A stretch of DNA of 64,000 nt. Origin: an uncultured bacterium. Lineage in GTDB: Bacteria > Bacillota > Clostridia > Lachnospirales > Lachnospiraceae. The notes beneath the pieces were generated by a model. It made no database searches and was not told the DNA's origin. It saw nothing but the letters and a program-made list of their open reading frames with translations. The DNA lies in contig CANRVD010000005.1 of the NCBI GenBank assembly GCA_947643145.1, positions 26,810 through 90,809 of the forward strand, in the 5' to 3' direction. Within the stretch, counting starts at the first letter, position 1, and every line of letters begins with the position of its first letter. This document shows, piece by piece, positions 16,298-25,616 of the stretch. A program made the position numbers and the translations under genes.

Positions 16298-17467
16298 ATG
16301 AAATTTTTTCACTTATCTGATTTACATTTTGGAAAACAACTGCATGGCTATGATTTAGTTCGGGAGCAGAGAGCGTTTATTGAAGATACGGTTCAGGCAG
16401 TACGGAAGGAGCAGCCGGATGCAGTTGTGGTTGCCGGGGATATTTATGATAAAGCAGTTCCGTCTGGAAGCGCCATGACGCTTTTAGAGGAATTTTTGCT
16501 TGGGATGGATGCCGTATCAGAGGAAATGGGAAAGAAAATAGAAATGCTGTTGATTGCAGGAAACCACGATTCGGCGCCAAGGCTTCGCTATGGCAGTACC
16601 TTTTTAAAGAGGCATCATATCCATATTGCGGTGTTTCCGCCACAGGAAGAGGAGGAACAGATGCAGAAGGTAACGCTTCAGGATGATTTTGGAGAAGTAA
16701 ACTTTTATCTGCTTCCATATGTGAGTGTGGGAATGCTCCGCCTGCTGCCTGGCGGAGAGAATATTCAGACTGCGAATGATGCGGTAAGTTTCTTGATAGG
16801 CAGGGAAGAGGTGGATTGGACGAAAAGAAATGTGTTGGTTTCCCATCAGTTTTATATGAATGGTGGAAAAGAACCGGTGCAGTGCGATTCTGAGTTGCCA
16901 AGGCTCTATGTGGGAGGGCTGGACGGCGTATCGACTACCGCTGTAGAAAAATTTGATTATGTAGCGTTAGGTCATATCCACAGCCCGCAAAACCTTGGCA
17001 CGGAACGGATTCGTTATTGCGGGACGCCATTTCCTTATTCCGTCAGCGAAGCAGGGCAGGATAAATCGATTACCGTGGTAGAGCTTGGGACAAAAGAGGA
17101 GCTTTTGGTACGGCAGATTTTATGGAAGCCAGAAAAGAGTGTTTGCAGGCTGCGTGGAATGATGGAGGAGATAGTCGGGGATTCAAAGAAGCATGGCAGG
17201 GATTATGTGAGTATTACGCTGACAGACGAGGAGCCATTAGATGCCCCAAGAGATTATCTGGAGCATTATTATGATTCGATTCTGGAGGTTAAGATTGACA
17301 ATACGCGCTCCAGAAGGGTATTTGAGGAAGAGATAATGGATATGCAGGAAATGACGCCATTTGAGGCATTTGCATCCTTCTTTGAGGATATATCCGGGCG
17401 TGGGATGACAGCGCAGGAAGAGGAAGTACTAAAGGATATTTTGGAAGAAGTGGTGCTACGTTGCTAA
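16298..17467 (+). CDS. sbcD: Exonuclease SbcCD, nuclease subunit SbcD
   Basis: SbcD is the Mre11-type metallophosphoesterase that, with SbcC, opens DNA hairpins and trims double-strand ends. ATG 16298 gives M-K-F-F-H-L-S-D-L-H-F-G-K, the canonical start, with GAGG seven bases upstream; an in-frame start at 16208 would lie in repeat DNA. The 389-residue product has the phosphoesterase motifs D-L-H, G-D-I-Y-D, G-N-H-D-S and G-H-I-H. sbcC follows after 102 bp. Confidence 0.95.
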   Translation: MKFFHLSDLHFGKQLHGYDLVREQRAFIEDTVQAVRKEQPDAVVVAGDIYDKAVPSGSAMTLLEEFLLGMDAVSEEMGKKIEMLLIAGNHDSAPRLRYGSTFLKRHHIHIAVFPPQEEEEQMQKVTLQDDFGEVNFYLLPYVSVGMLRLLPGGENIQTANDAVSFLIGREEVDWTKRNVLVSHQFYMNGGKEPVQCDSELPRLYVGGLDGVSTTAVEKFDYVALGHIHSPQNLGTERIRYCGTPFPYSVSEAGQDKSITVVELGTKEELLVRQILWKPEKSVCRLRGMMEEIVGDSKKHGRDYVSITLTDEEPLDAPRDYLEHYYDSILEVKIDNTRSRRVFEEEIMDMQEMTPFEAFASFFEDISGRGMTAQEEEVLKDILEEVVLRC

Positions 17468-17569
17468 GTGCCAGTGACACTTGCAAGGAACGAAGTGGAG
17501 CGCAGAACTATGTTTTTACCATGCAAACTCGAAAAATATTCGTTGTACTAGAAAGATGGAGGGATAGAT

Positions 17570-20500
17570 ATGAAGCCAAGAAAATTGGTAATGTCAGCAT
17601 TTGGTTCTTACGCCGGGGTGGAAATAATTGATTTTGAAAAAATGCAGCATGGGCTTTTTTTGATTGCCGGTGATACCGGAGCTGGAAAGTCCACTATTTT
17701 TGATGCGATTATGTTTGCTCTTTTCGATACGATGAGTGGCAGGGAGCGTAAAGGGAGTATGATGCGGAGTGAGTATGCAGCGGAAGCCGCCGAGACTTTT
17801 GTGGAGTATACGTTTTCTTATGGTACTTCTAACCAATATGAAACATATACCATTAAGCGCTATCCTTCTTATGAAAGAAAATCAAAGAGAAAGAATAAGA
17901 ACGGAGAATATGGCAGGACAAGACAGCTTGGTAAAGTCAGCCTGATTATGCCGGATGGGACGGAGTTTTCCGGCAAGGCAGCAGAGACAAATCAAAAGAT
18001 TCAGGAGATTATCGGTCTGACGCCGGAGCAGTTTAGTAAAATTGCCATGATTGCACAAGGGGAATTTCAGGAGCTGATTATGGATAAGACAGGACGGCGA
18101 AAAGAAATTTTTCAGCAAATCTTTTCTACAGAGATATATGAGAAAATAGAAAAGAAGATTTGGGAGAGATATAAGGCAGGTCTTATAGCAATGAAGGAAA
18201 ATACGACCAAGCTCCGCGAAACGATAGAAGGAGTGCTGATTGAAGAGAGAGAGAAGGAAGAGTGGGAGGACGCCTTTTCTTTCCTGGAAACGGAGCCAGA
18301 GCGTTTACAGTCCTTTTTGGAAAAAAAGACGTTAGCGGAGAAAGAAAGATGTGGCCTGCAAAAAAAGTTGCTTGAGGAAGGACAGAAAAAGCTTGCGAAA
18401 AAGACGCAGGAGAAGCAGGAGGCTTTGCGTATCAACAAGTTGTTAGAGGAATATAAAGAGGCTTTACAGACAAACGAAATGTTACAGAATCAGGCGGAAG
18501 ATATCAGAAAAATGGAAGAGGAACTTGCTGCGGCAAAGGCTGCAAGGGTAATACAGGCTACGGAACATAATTATTTGAGAATCCGGGATGAGACCGCGTC
18601 AGCTAAGCAAAAGAAGGAAGTATATCAGGAAAAAGCGAAGAAACTGGAAAAAAAATGTGAGACGGCAGGGGAAAAGCAGGAGGAATGTAAAAAACGTTTT
18701 GATAAAAGGCAGCCGGAAATTCTGCAGGAGCAGAGCAGGCTTATAGGGGAATTAAATGCCCTTCAAAGGCTGACGGAATGCAGGCAGAAACGTGAGAAAG
18801 CAGAGAAACAGTATGGACAGGAGCAGAAGCAGTTAGAGAAGGCGAAGCAGAAGCAGGAGAAATTGTCAGCCGATAAGCAGGAGCTTGAGGACTGGATGCA
18901 GGAACATGAAAGGCTGGAAGTACTGTGTGAGCAGGTACAGCATCGAAAGGAGGAGTTGAAAACAGAACAGGAGAGGCTGTGGCATTATAAGGAAAGCTGG
19001 CAGAAGGAATGCGAGGCAAAAAAGACCATGAAATTGCAGGAAAGAAAGCTTTTGAAAGCGGTAAAAGACTGGGAAGAGGAAAGGCGGGAGATGGAAGAAA
19101 AGAATCGTGCCTACATTGCATCACAGTCTGCCTTTTTAGCGAAGGAGCTGGAAGAGGGGAAACCATGTCCGGTATGTGGCTCTGTTCTTCATCCAAAGCC
19201 TGCAGTGGCAACAGAGGATACCGTAACAAAGGAAGTTTTAGCAAAAGCGCAGAAAAAGGAGCAGGACAGCCAGAAGAAAAAAGAGGCATGCCAGCTTGCT
19301 TTTGAGGCGGCAAGGGTTACACTGGAGAAATTGGAAAATGGACTTAGGGAAGAGGGAGAAAAGCTGTTTGGAAATCATTCTCTGGAGGAAATTCCAGTTT
19401 GTCTGGAAGATGCAGAAGGCAGGCATACCGCACAAGTTTTGAAAATGGAAGAGGAATGGCAGTATTTACAGGAACAGCTAACAGAGAAGGAAAAGAAGAA
19501 GAAGGATCTTGCGAAGGCTGTAAGTGGGATTGCCGAAGGAGAGCAAAGGTTAGAGGAATGCAGGAGCAGGCTGCAGGAATTGGAAGGAAAGAAAAAGGAA
19601 TTGACTGCACAGGAAAAGCTGTGGCAGGAAAAAGTAACCATTACTTCTAGTGAGGATGGGCAAAAAACACTGGATACCCTGCAGAAGGAATTAAAGACCT
19701 TGCAAAAGGAATATGGAAAGGCGGAAAAAGATGCGGTGGAATGCCGTCAGGAGTATGATACGCTTTTGGGCAATCAAAGTGAAGTCAAAAGCAGGCTGAT
19801 ACAGCTTTTGGACATGCTGAAAGAAGCAGAACGGGAATATCAGGAGACACTCAGGCAGCAGGGATATTTGGAGGAGGATTACAGGAGAGCCGTTGATTTT
19901 ATAAAAGGACAGGAGGAGCGTCAGAAAGGTATTGAGGAGTACCGCCTAAAAGTGGTACAATGTGAGGCAAGAATACAGACGCTTGCCAGTCAGGTAAAAG
20001 GACAGGAGAAGGCGGATTTGGAGAAAATTGAAGAGCAAAGGGGAGTTTTGGAGAAATCCTGTAAGGAGAATCAGAAGGGATATGAAAAGCTGTTCTATCA
20101 GTATCAGGGAAACCAAAGAGTGCTAAAGAGGGTAAAGGAATTGCGGAAAGGGAAAGAATCCCTGTCAGAGAATATGAAAACCATCCAATCCTTAAATGAT
20201 GCGGCAAATGGTAAAGTACATTTTCAGACGTATATTCTGCGGCAATATTTTAAAAGGATTATTCAGGCCGCTAATAAGCGGCTTGCCAGGATGACTTCAC
20301 AGCAGTTTCTTTTAAAATGCCGCGAGTTAGATGGAACAGGGCTTGGAGAAGCCGGGCTTGATTTGGATGTTTACAATCCGATGACCGGAAAGAGCAGAGA
20401 TGCCCATACACTTTCCGGTGGAGAAACTTTTCTGGCTTCCTTGTCTATGGCTCTTGGTATGGCGGATGTTGTGCAGAATACGGTTGGAAAAACACATTTG

Positions 20501-20704
20501 GATACTATGTTTATTGATGAAGGATTTGGTTCTTTAAGTGAAGAGGTGAGAAATACAGCAGTAAAAGTACTTTTAGAGTTAGCAGGTGACTGGCGTTTGG
20601 TCGGGGTGATATCCCATGTGACAGAATTGAAGGAGCAGATTCCGGATAAACTGATTGTGACGAAGGGAAGCCATGGAAGTAAGGTAAGGTGGCAGCGGGA
20701 TTAA
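17570..20704 (+). CDS. sbcC: Exonuclease SbcCD, ATPase subunit SbcC
   Basis: The 1044-residue protein is the Rad50-like partner of SbcD. The Walker A motif G-D-T-G-A-G-K-S-T lies at 34-42. Two long Glu/Lys/Gln-rich coiled-coil arms flank a zinc hook with C533-P-V-C536. The C-terminal ATPase lobe has the L-S-G-G-E-T-F signature and the Walker B region F-I-D-E-G-F-G-S-L. The length is normal for the family. GGAGGG precedes ATG 17570. Confidence 0.96.
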   Translation: MKPRKLVMSAFGSYAGVEIIDFEKMQHGLFLIAGDTGAGKSTIFDAIMFALFDTMSGRERKGSMMRSEYAAEAAETFVEYTFSYGTSNQYETYTIKRYPSYERKSKRKNKNGEYGRTRQLGKVSLIMPDGTEFSGKAAETNQKIQEIIGLTPEQFSKIAMIAQGEFQELIMDKTGRRKEIFQQIFSTEIYEKIEKKIWERYKAGLIAMKENTTKLRETIEGVLIEEREKEEWEDAFSFLETEPERLQSFLEKKTLAEKERCGLQKKLLEEGQKKLAKKTQEKQEALRINKLLEEYKEALQTNEMLQNQAEDIRKMEEELAAAKAARVIQATEHNYLRIRDETASAKQKKEVYQEKAKKLEKKCETAGEKQEECKKRFDKRQPEILQEQSRLIGELNALQRLTECRQKREKAEKQYGQEQKQLEKAKQKQEKLSADKQELEDWMQEHERLEVLCEQVQHRKEELKTEQERLWHYKESWQKECEAKKTMKLQERKLLKAVKDWEEERREMEEKNRAYIASQSAFLAKELEEGKPCPVCGSVLHPKPAVATEDTVTKEVLAKAQKKEQDSQKKKEACQLAFEAARVTLEKLENGLREEGEKLFGNHSLEEIPVCLEDAEGRHTAQVLKMEEEWQYLQEQLTEKEKKKKDLAKAVSGIAEGEQRLEECRSRLQELEGKKKELTAQEKLWQEKVTITSSEDGQKTLDTLQKELKTLQKEYGKAEKDAVECRQEYDTLLGNQSEVKSRLIQLLDMLKEAEREYQETLRQQGYLEEDYRRAVDFIKGQEERQKGIEEYRLKVVQCEARIQTLASQVKGQEKADLEKIEEQRGVLEKSCKENQKGYEKLFYQYQGNQRVLKRVKELRKGKESLSENMKTIQSLNDAANGKVHFQTYILRQYFKRIIQAANKRLARMTSQQFLLKCRELDGTGLGEAGLDLDVYNPMTGKSRDAHTLSGGETFLASLSMALGMADVVQNTVGKTHLDTMFIDEGFGSLSEEVRNTAVKVLLELAGDWRLVGVISHVTELKEQIPDKLIVTKGSHGSKVRWQRD

Positions 20705-20776
20705 ATGGGTTACTGGTCACGGAATGAACAGTAACTTAAATGGATTGAATGAGGCGGTATAGAGATGAGGGATGAT

Positions 20777-21088
20777 ATGGATTGTAAGGAAGTGCAGAAA
20801 TTGTTTATTCCGTTTATTAATGATACGTTGGAGGTAAAATATCTGGATGCTTTTTTACAGCATTTGGAGGAATGTCAGGATTGCAGGGAAGAGTATGATA
20901 TTTATTATACTCTGATTATGGGAACCCGCTATCTTGAAACAGATGCCGCAAAGGCAGGTGAATGGGTGGATTCTGCTGAAAAGTTAAATGGTGCGCAGGA
21001 TTATCTGACCACATACCGGCTCAGGCGTTTGGGGAAGATAGTGATTGGAGTAGTAATATGCTTAAGCTGTATGATTCTATTTGTGTAG
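20777..21088 (+). CDS. Small zinc-finger membrane protein (anti-sigma-factor-like, zf-HC2 type)
   Basis: The product of about 103 residues has an N-terminal cysteine (M-D-C) and H-L-E-E-C-Q-D-C, together giving the C...H-x3-C-x2-C arrangement of the zinc-binding anti-sigma domain. One membrane segment (about 84-102) ends the protein. ATG 20777 has GAGGG five bases upstream; ATG 20765 is an alternative four codons longer. No sigma factor gene adjoins it, so the partner is unknown and an anti-sigma role is inference. It lies between sbcC and polA. Confidence 0.7.
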   Translation: MDCKEVQKLFIPFINDTLEVKYLDAFLQHLEECQDCREEYDIYYTLIMGTRYLETDAAKAGEWVDSAEKLNGAQDYLTTYRLRRLGKIVIGVVICLSCMILFV

Positions 21089-21189
21089 ACAGCTTTGCTG
21101 GTAAGTTTTACGAATCATGTTTAGAGCGGCTTTGAATCGTAAAAGGATAATAAGATGGTTTCCTATAGCATTGGAAAGTGAGGCAGGGT

Positions 21190-24090
21190 ATGAGTGAAAA
21201 AATAGTATTGATTGATGGACACAGTATTTTGAACCGGGCATTTTACGGAGTGCCGGATTTATCCAATTCGCAGGGGCTGCATACAAATGCAGTTTACGGT
21301 TTTTTAAATATTCTATTAAAGATATTGGAGGAGGAGCAGCCGGATTACCTGACAGTTGCTTTTGATGTAAAAGAGCCTACTTTCCGCCATAAGATGTATG
21401 AAGAATATAAAGGAACGCGAAAGCCAATGCCAGAGGAATTAAGGGAGCAGGTTCCGGTAATTCAGGACATTTTAAGGGCAATGGGTGTTTTGGTAATTAT
21501 GCAGGGGGGATATGAGGCGGATGATATTCTTGGAACTCTTGCAAAGCGGGCAGAGGCAGATGGAAAAGAGGTATCGCTGGTATCCGGTGACAGGGATTTG
21601 CTGCAGCTTGCAACAGATACGATTCTGATTCGGATTCCAAAGACAAAGCGGGGCGGAACAGAGATTGAGGATTATCATACGGCTGAGGTTATTGAAAAGT
21701 ATGGAGTTACACCAAGCCAAATCATTGATATGAAGGGGCTTATGGGTGATACGGCAGACAATATTCCGGGAGTACCGGGAATCGGCGAAAAAACGGCGGT
21801 AAAAATTCTGACGGTATTTCCTACAGTAGAAGAGGCATATGAAAAGATTGAGCAAGTGGAGCCGAAAAGAGCAAGAGAGCTGCTGCGGGCAAATAAGGAT
21901 TTGGCATTTTTAAGTAAACAACTGGCAACGATTAAGACAGATTGTCCTGTAGACTTTTCTTTTGAGGATGCAAAATATGAGAATCTTTTTACAGAGGAAG
22001 CATTCGCATGGATTAAGAAACTGGAATTAAAGTCCTTAGAGAAGCGGTTTGATGCCGGAATCCGCTCCAAAGAGGTGGAGAGGGCACCGGAATTTGTCAG
22101 TCTGCTGCAAAAAGAGGAGGTTGATGGATTTGTAAAAGAACTGCATCAGGCAGCGCCACAAATTGTGGCAATTGGTTTTTTGGGGGATGAATGGAGCAAT
22201 GGCGGAGCAGAATTAAAGAAGACAAAAAAGAAGTCCGGCGGGCAGATGAATATGGTATTTGATGAGTCGAATACCTGCCTGTCTTTGGAAGAAGAGGCAA
22301 AAGAAGAGACAGAGTATCCTTTTTTGGGAATCAGCATTTCCTATCAGGCAGAAGAGACAAAGACAGCCTGCATATTCTGTTCGAAACAGTTAACGGGTAC
22401 TTTTTTAGTGGATATGCTGAAAAATCTGGTGCAGAAGATTTCTTCTATTGCGATTTTGGACTGGAAGAATAGTATGCATCTCACTACTCCTGTAGAAAAA
22501 ATAAAGGTTGGAAAGGCATCGAGGGGACAGCAGGTATTTTCAGATCATACACTGGAACAGACGGAGAAACTCTTTACCCGGATTTTTGACGTATCCATTG
22601 GGGCATATCTGTTAAATCCTTTAAAGGACTCTTATACAACAGATGATATTGCAAGAGATTTTCTGGGCAGGACAGTTCCTTCTTATGAAGACTATTTTGG
22701 GAAGAGAAGGCTTTCGGAGATTGTTCAGGAGACAGAGTACAGGCAGTTTGTAGAAGAGGGGGATTGTGAGCCGGAGGGACTGGGCGAGAAGCTTATCCAT
22801 TATCTTGGAAATCTTTCTTATATTACTTTACTGGCAGCAGGGGAGATAAAGGATGCCCTGCGGGAACAGGGAATGTTACAGTTAATGGAAGAAATCGAGA
22901 TTCCTACGGCCTATTATTTATACCAGATGGAGCGTGAAGGAGTCCATGCTGACAAGGCAGAGCTGGTACAGATGTCAGAGCTTTTGGAGGGCAAAGTGAA
23001 TGCTTTGGAAACGGATATATACGATTTGGCGGGAGAGGAGTTTAACATTAATTCCCCAAAACAGCTTGGCGTGATTCTGTTTGAAAAATTAAAACTGCCT
23101 TATGCGAAGAAAACAAAAACGGGATATTCCACTTCGGCGGAGGTTTTGGAGAAATTGAAAAATGAAGACCCGATTGTTGCAAAGATTTTAGATTACCGTC
23201 AGGTAAGTAAACTGAAATCTACGTATGCAGATGGTTTGCCAGTATTCATTGAGGCAGATGAAAGGATTCATGGCAAATTTAACCAGACAATTACAGCAAC
23301 CGGAAGAATCAGCAGTACAGAGCCAAATCTTCAGAATATTCCGATTCGGATGGAGCTTGGCAGGGAAATCCGCAAGGTTTTTAAACCAAAGGAAGGCTGT
23401 GTTTTTCTGGATGCGGATTACTCCCAGATTGAACTGCGTGTGTTAGCGCATATGTCCGGTGACGAAAGTATGATAGAGGCATACCGCCAGAATCAGGATA
23501 TCCACCGCAGTACAGCATCTAAGGTATTTCATACCCCGTTTGGGGAAGTGACGGATTTACAGAGAAGAAATGCGAAGGCAGTTAATTTTGGTATTGTGTA
23601 TGGAATCAGCTCCTTTGGGCTGAGCCAGGACTTGGATATTCCCAAAAAGGAGGCGCAGGAATACATTAACCAGTATTTTGCAATGTATCCGGCTGTAAAA
23701 CAGTTTATTGATGAATTGGTGGCTAAGGCAAAGAAGGTTGGATATTCTGAAACTATGTTTGGGCGGAAAAGACCGCTTCCTGAAATCTCTTCTTCAAATT
23801 TTGTCCAGCGCTCCTTTGGGGAACGGGTGGCGATGAATGCACCAATTCAGGGGACAGCAGCAGATATTATTAAAATTGCTATGATTCGGGTAGCAAACCG
23901 TTTAAAGGCAGAAGGACTGCAGTCAAAAATTGTATTACAGGTTCATGATGAATTACTGGTTGAAGCGTTGTTGGAAGAAAAAGAGACAATTAAGCAGATT
24001 CTTTTGGAGGAAATGCCAAAAGCAGTAGAATTATCCGTTCCGCTCGTGGTAGAGGTTATGGAAGGCATGGACTGGAAAGAAGCACATTAG
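21190..24090 (+). CDS. polA: DNA polymerase I
   Basis: PolA fills gaps and removes primers in replication and repair. ATG 21190 has GAGG six bases upstream; an in-frame GTG at 21178 is less likely. The 966-residue product starts with a 5'-3' exonuclease domain (about 1-290, with G-D-R-D-L-L-Q-L and D-N-I-P-G-V-P-G-I-G). The central 3'-5' exonuclease-like domain lacks the acidic D-x-E motif, so proofreading is probably absent, as in several Gram-positive Pol I enzymes. The polymerase domain has motif A (D-Y-S-Q-I-E-L-R), motif B (R-R-x-A-K-A-V-N-F-G-I-V-Y-G) and motif C (Q-V-H-D-E-L). coaE follows after nine bases. Confidence 0.97.
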   Translation: MSEKIVLIDGHSILNRAFYGVPDLSNSQGLHTNAVYGFLNILLKILEEEQPDYLTVAFDVKEPTFRHKMYEEYKGTRKPMPEELREQVPVIQDILRAMGVLVIMQGGYEADDILGTLAKRAEADGKEVSLVSGDRDLLQLATDTILIRIPKTKRGGTEIEDYHTAEVIEKYGVTPSQIIDMKGLMGDTADNIPGVPGIGEKTAVKILTVFPTVEEAYEKIEQVEPKRARELLRANKDLAFLSKQLATIKTDCPVDFSFEDAKYENLFTEEAFAWIKKLELKSLEKRFDAGIRSKEVERAPEFVSLLQKEEVDGFVKELHQAAPQIVAIGFLGDEWSNGGAELKKTKKKSGGQMNMVFDESNTCLSLEEEAKEETEYPFLGISISYQAEETKTACIFCSKQLTGTFLVDMLKNLVQKISSIAILDWKNSMHLTTPVEKIKVGKASRGQQVFSDHTLEQTEKLFTRIFDVSIGAYLLNPLKDSYTTDDIARDFLGRTVPSYEDYFGKRRLSEIVQETEYRQFVEEGDCEPEGLGEKLIHYLGNLSYITLLAAGEIKDALREQGMLQLMEEIEIPTAYYLYQMEREGVHADKAELVQMSELLEGKVNALETDIYDLAGEEFNINSPKQLGVILFEKLKLPYAKKTKTGYSTSAEVLEKLKNEDPIVAKILDYRQVSKLKSTYADGLPVFIEADERIHGKFNQTITATGRISSTEPNLQNIPIRMELGREIRKVFKPKEGCVFLDADYSQIELRVLAHMSGDESMIEAYRQNQDIHRSTASKVFHTPFGEVTDLQRRNAKAVNFGIVYGISSFGLSQDLDIPKKEAQEYINQYFAMYPAVKQFIDELVAKAKKVGYSETMFGRKRPLPEISSSNFVQRSFGERVAMNAPIQGTAADIIKIAMIRVANRLKAEGLQSKIVLQVHDELLVEALLEEKETIKQILLEEMPKAVELSVPLVVEVMEGMDWKEAH

Positions 24091-24099
24091 GAGGATTGG

Positions 24100-24705
24100 A
24101 TGCACGTAATTGGATTAACAGGCGGTGTAGGCAGCGGGAAAACGGTTGTAGCGCACAAGCTGGCTGAAATTACCGGTGCTCAGGTTCTGCTTGCAGATGA
24201 GCTGGGGCACTTGGTTATGGAAAAAGGAGAAAAGGGTTACCAGGAAATTATCCAGACGTTTGGAGCGGAAATTTTGGATGAACAGGGGAGAATTAGCAGA
24301 GAAGCACTGGCAGGGATTGTCTTTGCAGAAGAGGGGAAGTTACAGAAGCTGAACCAAATCATCCATCCGGCAGTCAAAGAATATATCAGGGATTATATAG
24401 AAGAGCACAGGGCGGAAGAGGGAGTTTTGGTGCTGGAGACGGCAATCATGTTTGAGACAGGTTGTGATGCCTTGTGCGATGAGGTATGGTATGTCTATGT
24501 GCCAGAGGAGATACGGATGGAAAGGCTGGCAAAAAACCGAGGATATTCCAGGGAAAAAAGCCGGTCCATCATGAAACAGCAGCTTTTGGAGCAGGAGTTT
24601 CGCAGCCGCTGCAAACGGGTAGTCTGCAATGATGGGAATCTGGAGATGCTAGGGCAGAATCTGAGGCAGCTGATATCAGATGAGTTTTGCGTGAAAATAT
24701 TTTAA
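24100..24705 (+). CDS. coaE: Dephospho-CoA kinase CoaE
   Basis: CoaE performs the last step of coenzyme A synthesis, phosphorylating the ribose 3'-OH. The P-loop G-G-V-G-S-G-K-T is at 8-15, followed by the D-E-L region and I-H-P. Length 201 is normal. AGGAGG overlaps the polA stop region, so polA and coaE form one unit, a pairing common in Clostridia. The 3' end overlaps the convergent SpoIIM-like gene by 30 bp. The window also carries coaX, the first step of the pathway, at 61943. Confidence 0.95.
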   Translation: MHVIGLTGGVGSGKTVVAHKLAEITGAQVLLADELGHLVMEKGEKGYQEIIQTFGAEILDEQGRISREALAGIVFAEEGKLQKLNQIIHPAVKEYIRDYIEEHRAEEGVLVLETAIMFETGCDALCDEVWYVYVPEEIRMERLAKNRGYSREKSRSIMKQQLLEQEFRSRCKRVVCNDGNLEMLGQNLRQLISDEFCVKIF

Positions 24706-25335
24706 CAGTGGAATATTAAGATACCCCTCTAATAATGCACAGATAGTGAGGAGGAGAAGACAGGTAAGGAACAGAGGCAGCTTTGTAAAAAAGAGCTGTC
24801 TTTTTTTGCCACCGAAAAAAAATCCGCCTGAGGTATCGCCGTTCTCAGGAGTAAACAGGCAGGAATGGAATTCATCAAGCTGACTTATCAGATATAGAAA
24901 TACAGGTGCAAGTAACAGAGTATGAGGCAGAAGAAAGCAGAGGTACTGTAAAACACCCAGAGTACTGCTTAGAAGGAGGCAAAAGCTAAAAAGCAGACCA
25001 TGGGAAAAACCTGTATATAAAGTAAAACCTGTGTAATACAGCTTCCAGACATTTGTCATGGCAAAGAAGACAAGAAGCAGGAAAATTTTCAGACTTTCTT
25101 TTAGGCTGTAAAGAAAGACATTTTGATACTTGATTTCAAGATAAGGCAGGTTGTTTACCGTACTTTGGAAGAGGGTAAGTACGGGTTCATATAATTGGTT
25201 TTTCAGCAGGGTTCCGCTAAAACAGCCTGCCAGAAAACCGAGGAAAAAAAGACCTATCGTCAGTCTGGAAAATACAGTAATGGGAAAATGGCGTTTGCGT
25301 TTTGGCAAAGAGGAATATTTTATTTTGGCAGACAA
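24676..25335 (-). CDS. SpoIIM-like integral membrane protein
   Basis: The 219-residue protein has about five membrane segments. The pattern F-L-A-G-C-F-S-G near the first segment, G-F-S-H-G-L-L-F-S-F in the middle and L-P-H-T-L-L-L-A-P toward the end resembles the stage II sporulation protein M family, which takes part in engulfment. The start is a TTG at 25335 with AGGAGG eight bases upstream. It is alone on its strand. The assignment rests on membrane pattern and short motifs only, so a non-sporulation DUF95 relative is possible. Confidence 0.65.
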   Translation of the reverse strand: MSAKIKYSSLPKRKRHFPITVFSRLTIGLFFLGFLAGCFSGTLLKNQLYEPVLTLFQSTVNNLPYLEIKYQNVFLYSLKESLKIFLLLVFFAMTNVWKLYYTGFTLYTGFSHGLLFSFCLLLSSTLGVLQYLCFLLPHTLLLAPVFLYLISQLDEFHSCLFTPENGDTSGGFFFGGKKRQLFFTKLPLFLTCLLLLTICALLEGYLNIPLLKYFHAKLI

Positions 25336-25616
25336 AGCGGTCTCCTCCTGTAATAGAATAAATTTTGGCCCTTCTAAAAGGTATGGGACAGAGGGAAAAA
25401 TTATTCCGGCAGAGTGAAAATTTGTGTGTGAATAGTGGATACAGAAGTAAGAGTTTGTCGATTTCTGAGAGACTTGTCGGAATTTGGCAGCATCATCCTG
25501 TTGACCGGGCAGAAAGTGTATTCTAAGCTAGTACTAGTACAATCCAAATGAATAACTGGTACATTTCTAATTTGGGTTATGCCTGCGGTAAATCAGGAAG
25601 TGAAAGGGGTGGTCAT
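25336..25616. other. Divergent intergenic region
   Basis: It carries the ribosome site of the TTG-started minus-strand gene, a GTGAATAGTG repeat unit (25428-25437) and no recognisable gene. An in-frame ATG at 25548 belongs to a leader extension of the next gene and lacks a ribosome site. Confidence 0.6.

Noticed and set aside
25548..25616. Upstream ATG start for the peptide-binding-like gene
   Set aside because: GTG 25617 has a clear ribosome site and gives a basic residue plus membrane segment start; the upstream ATG has neither.
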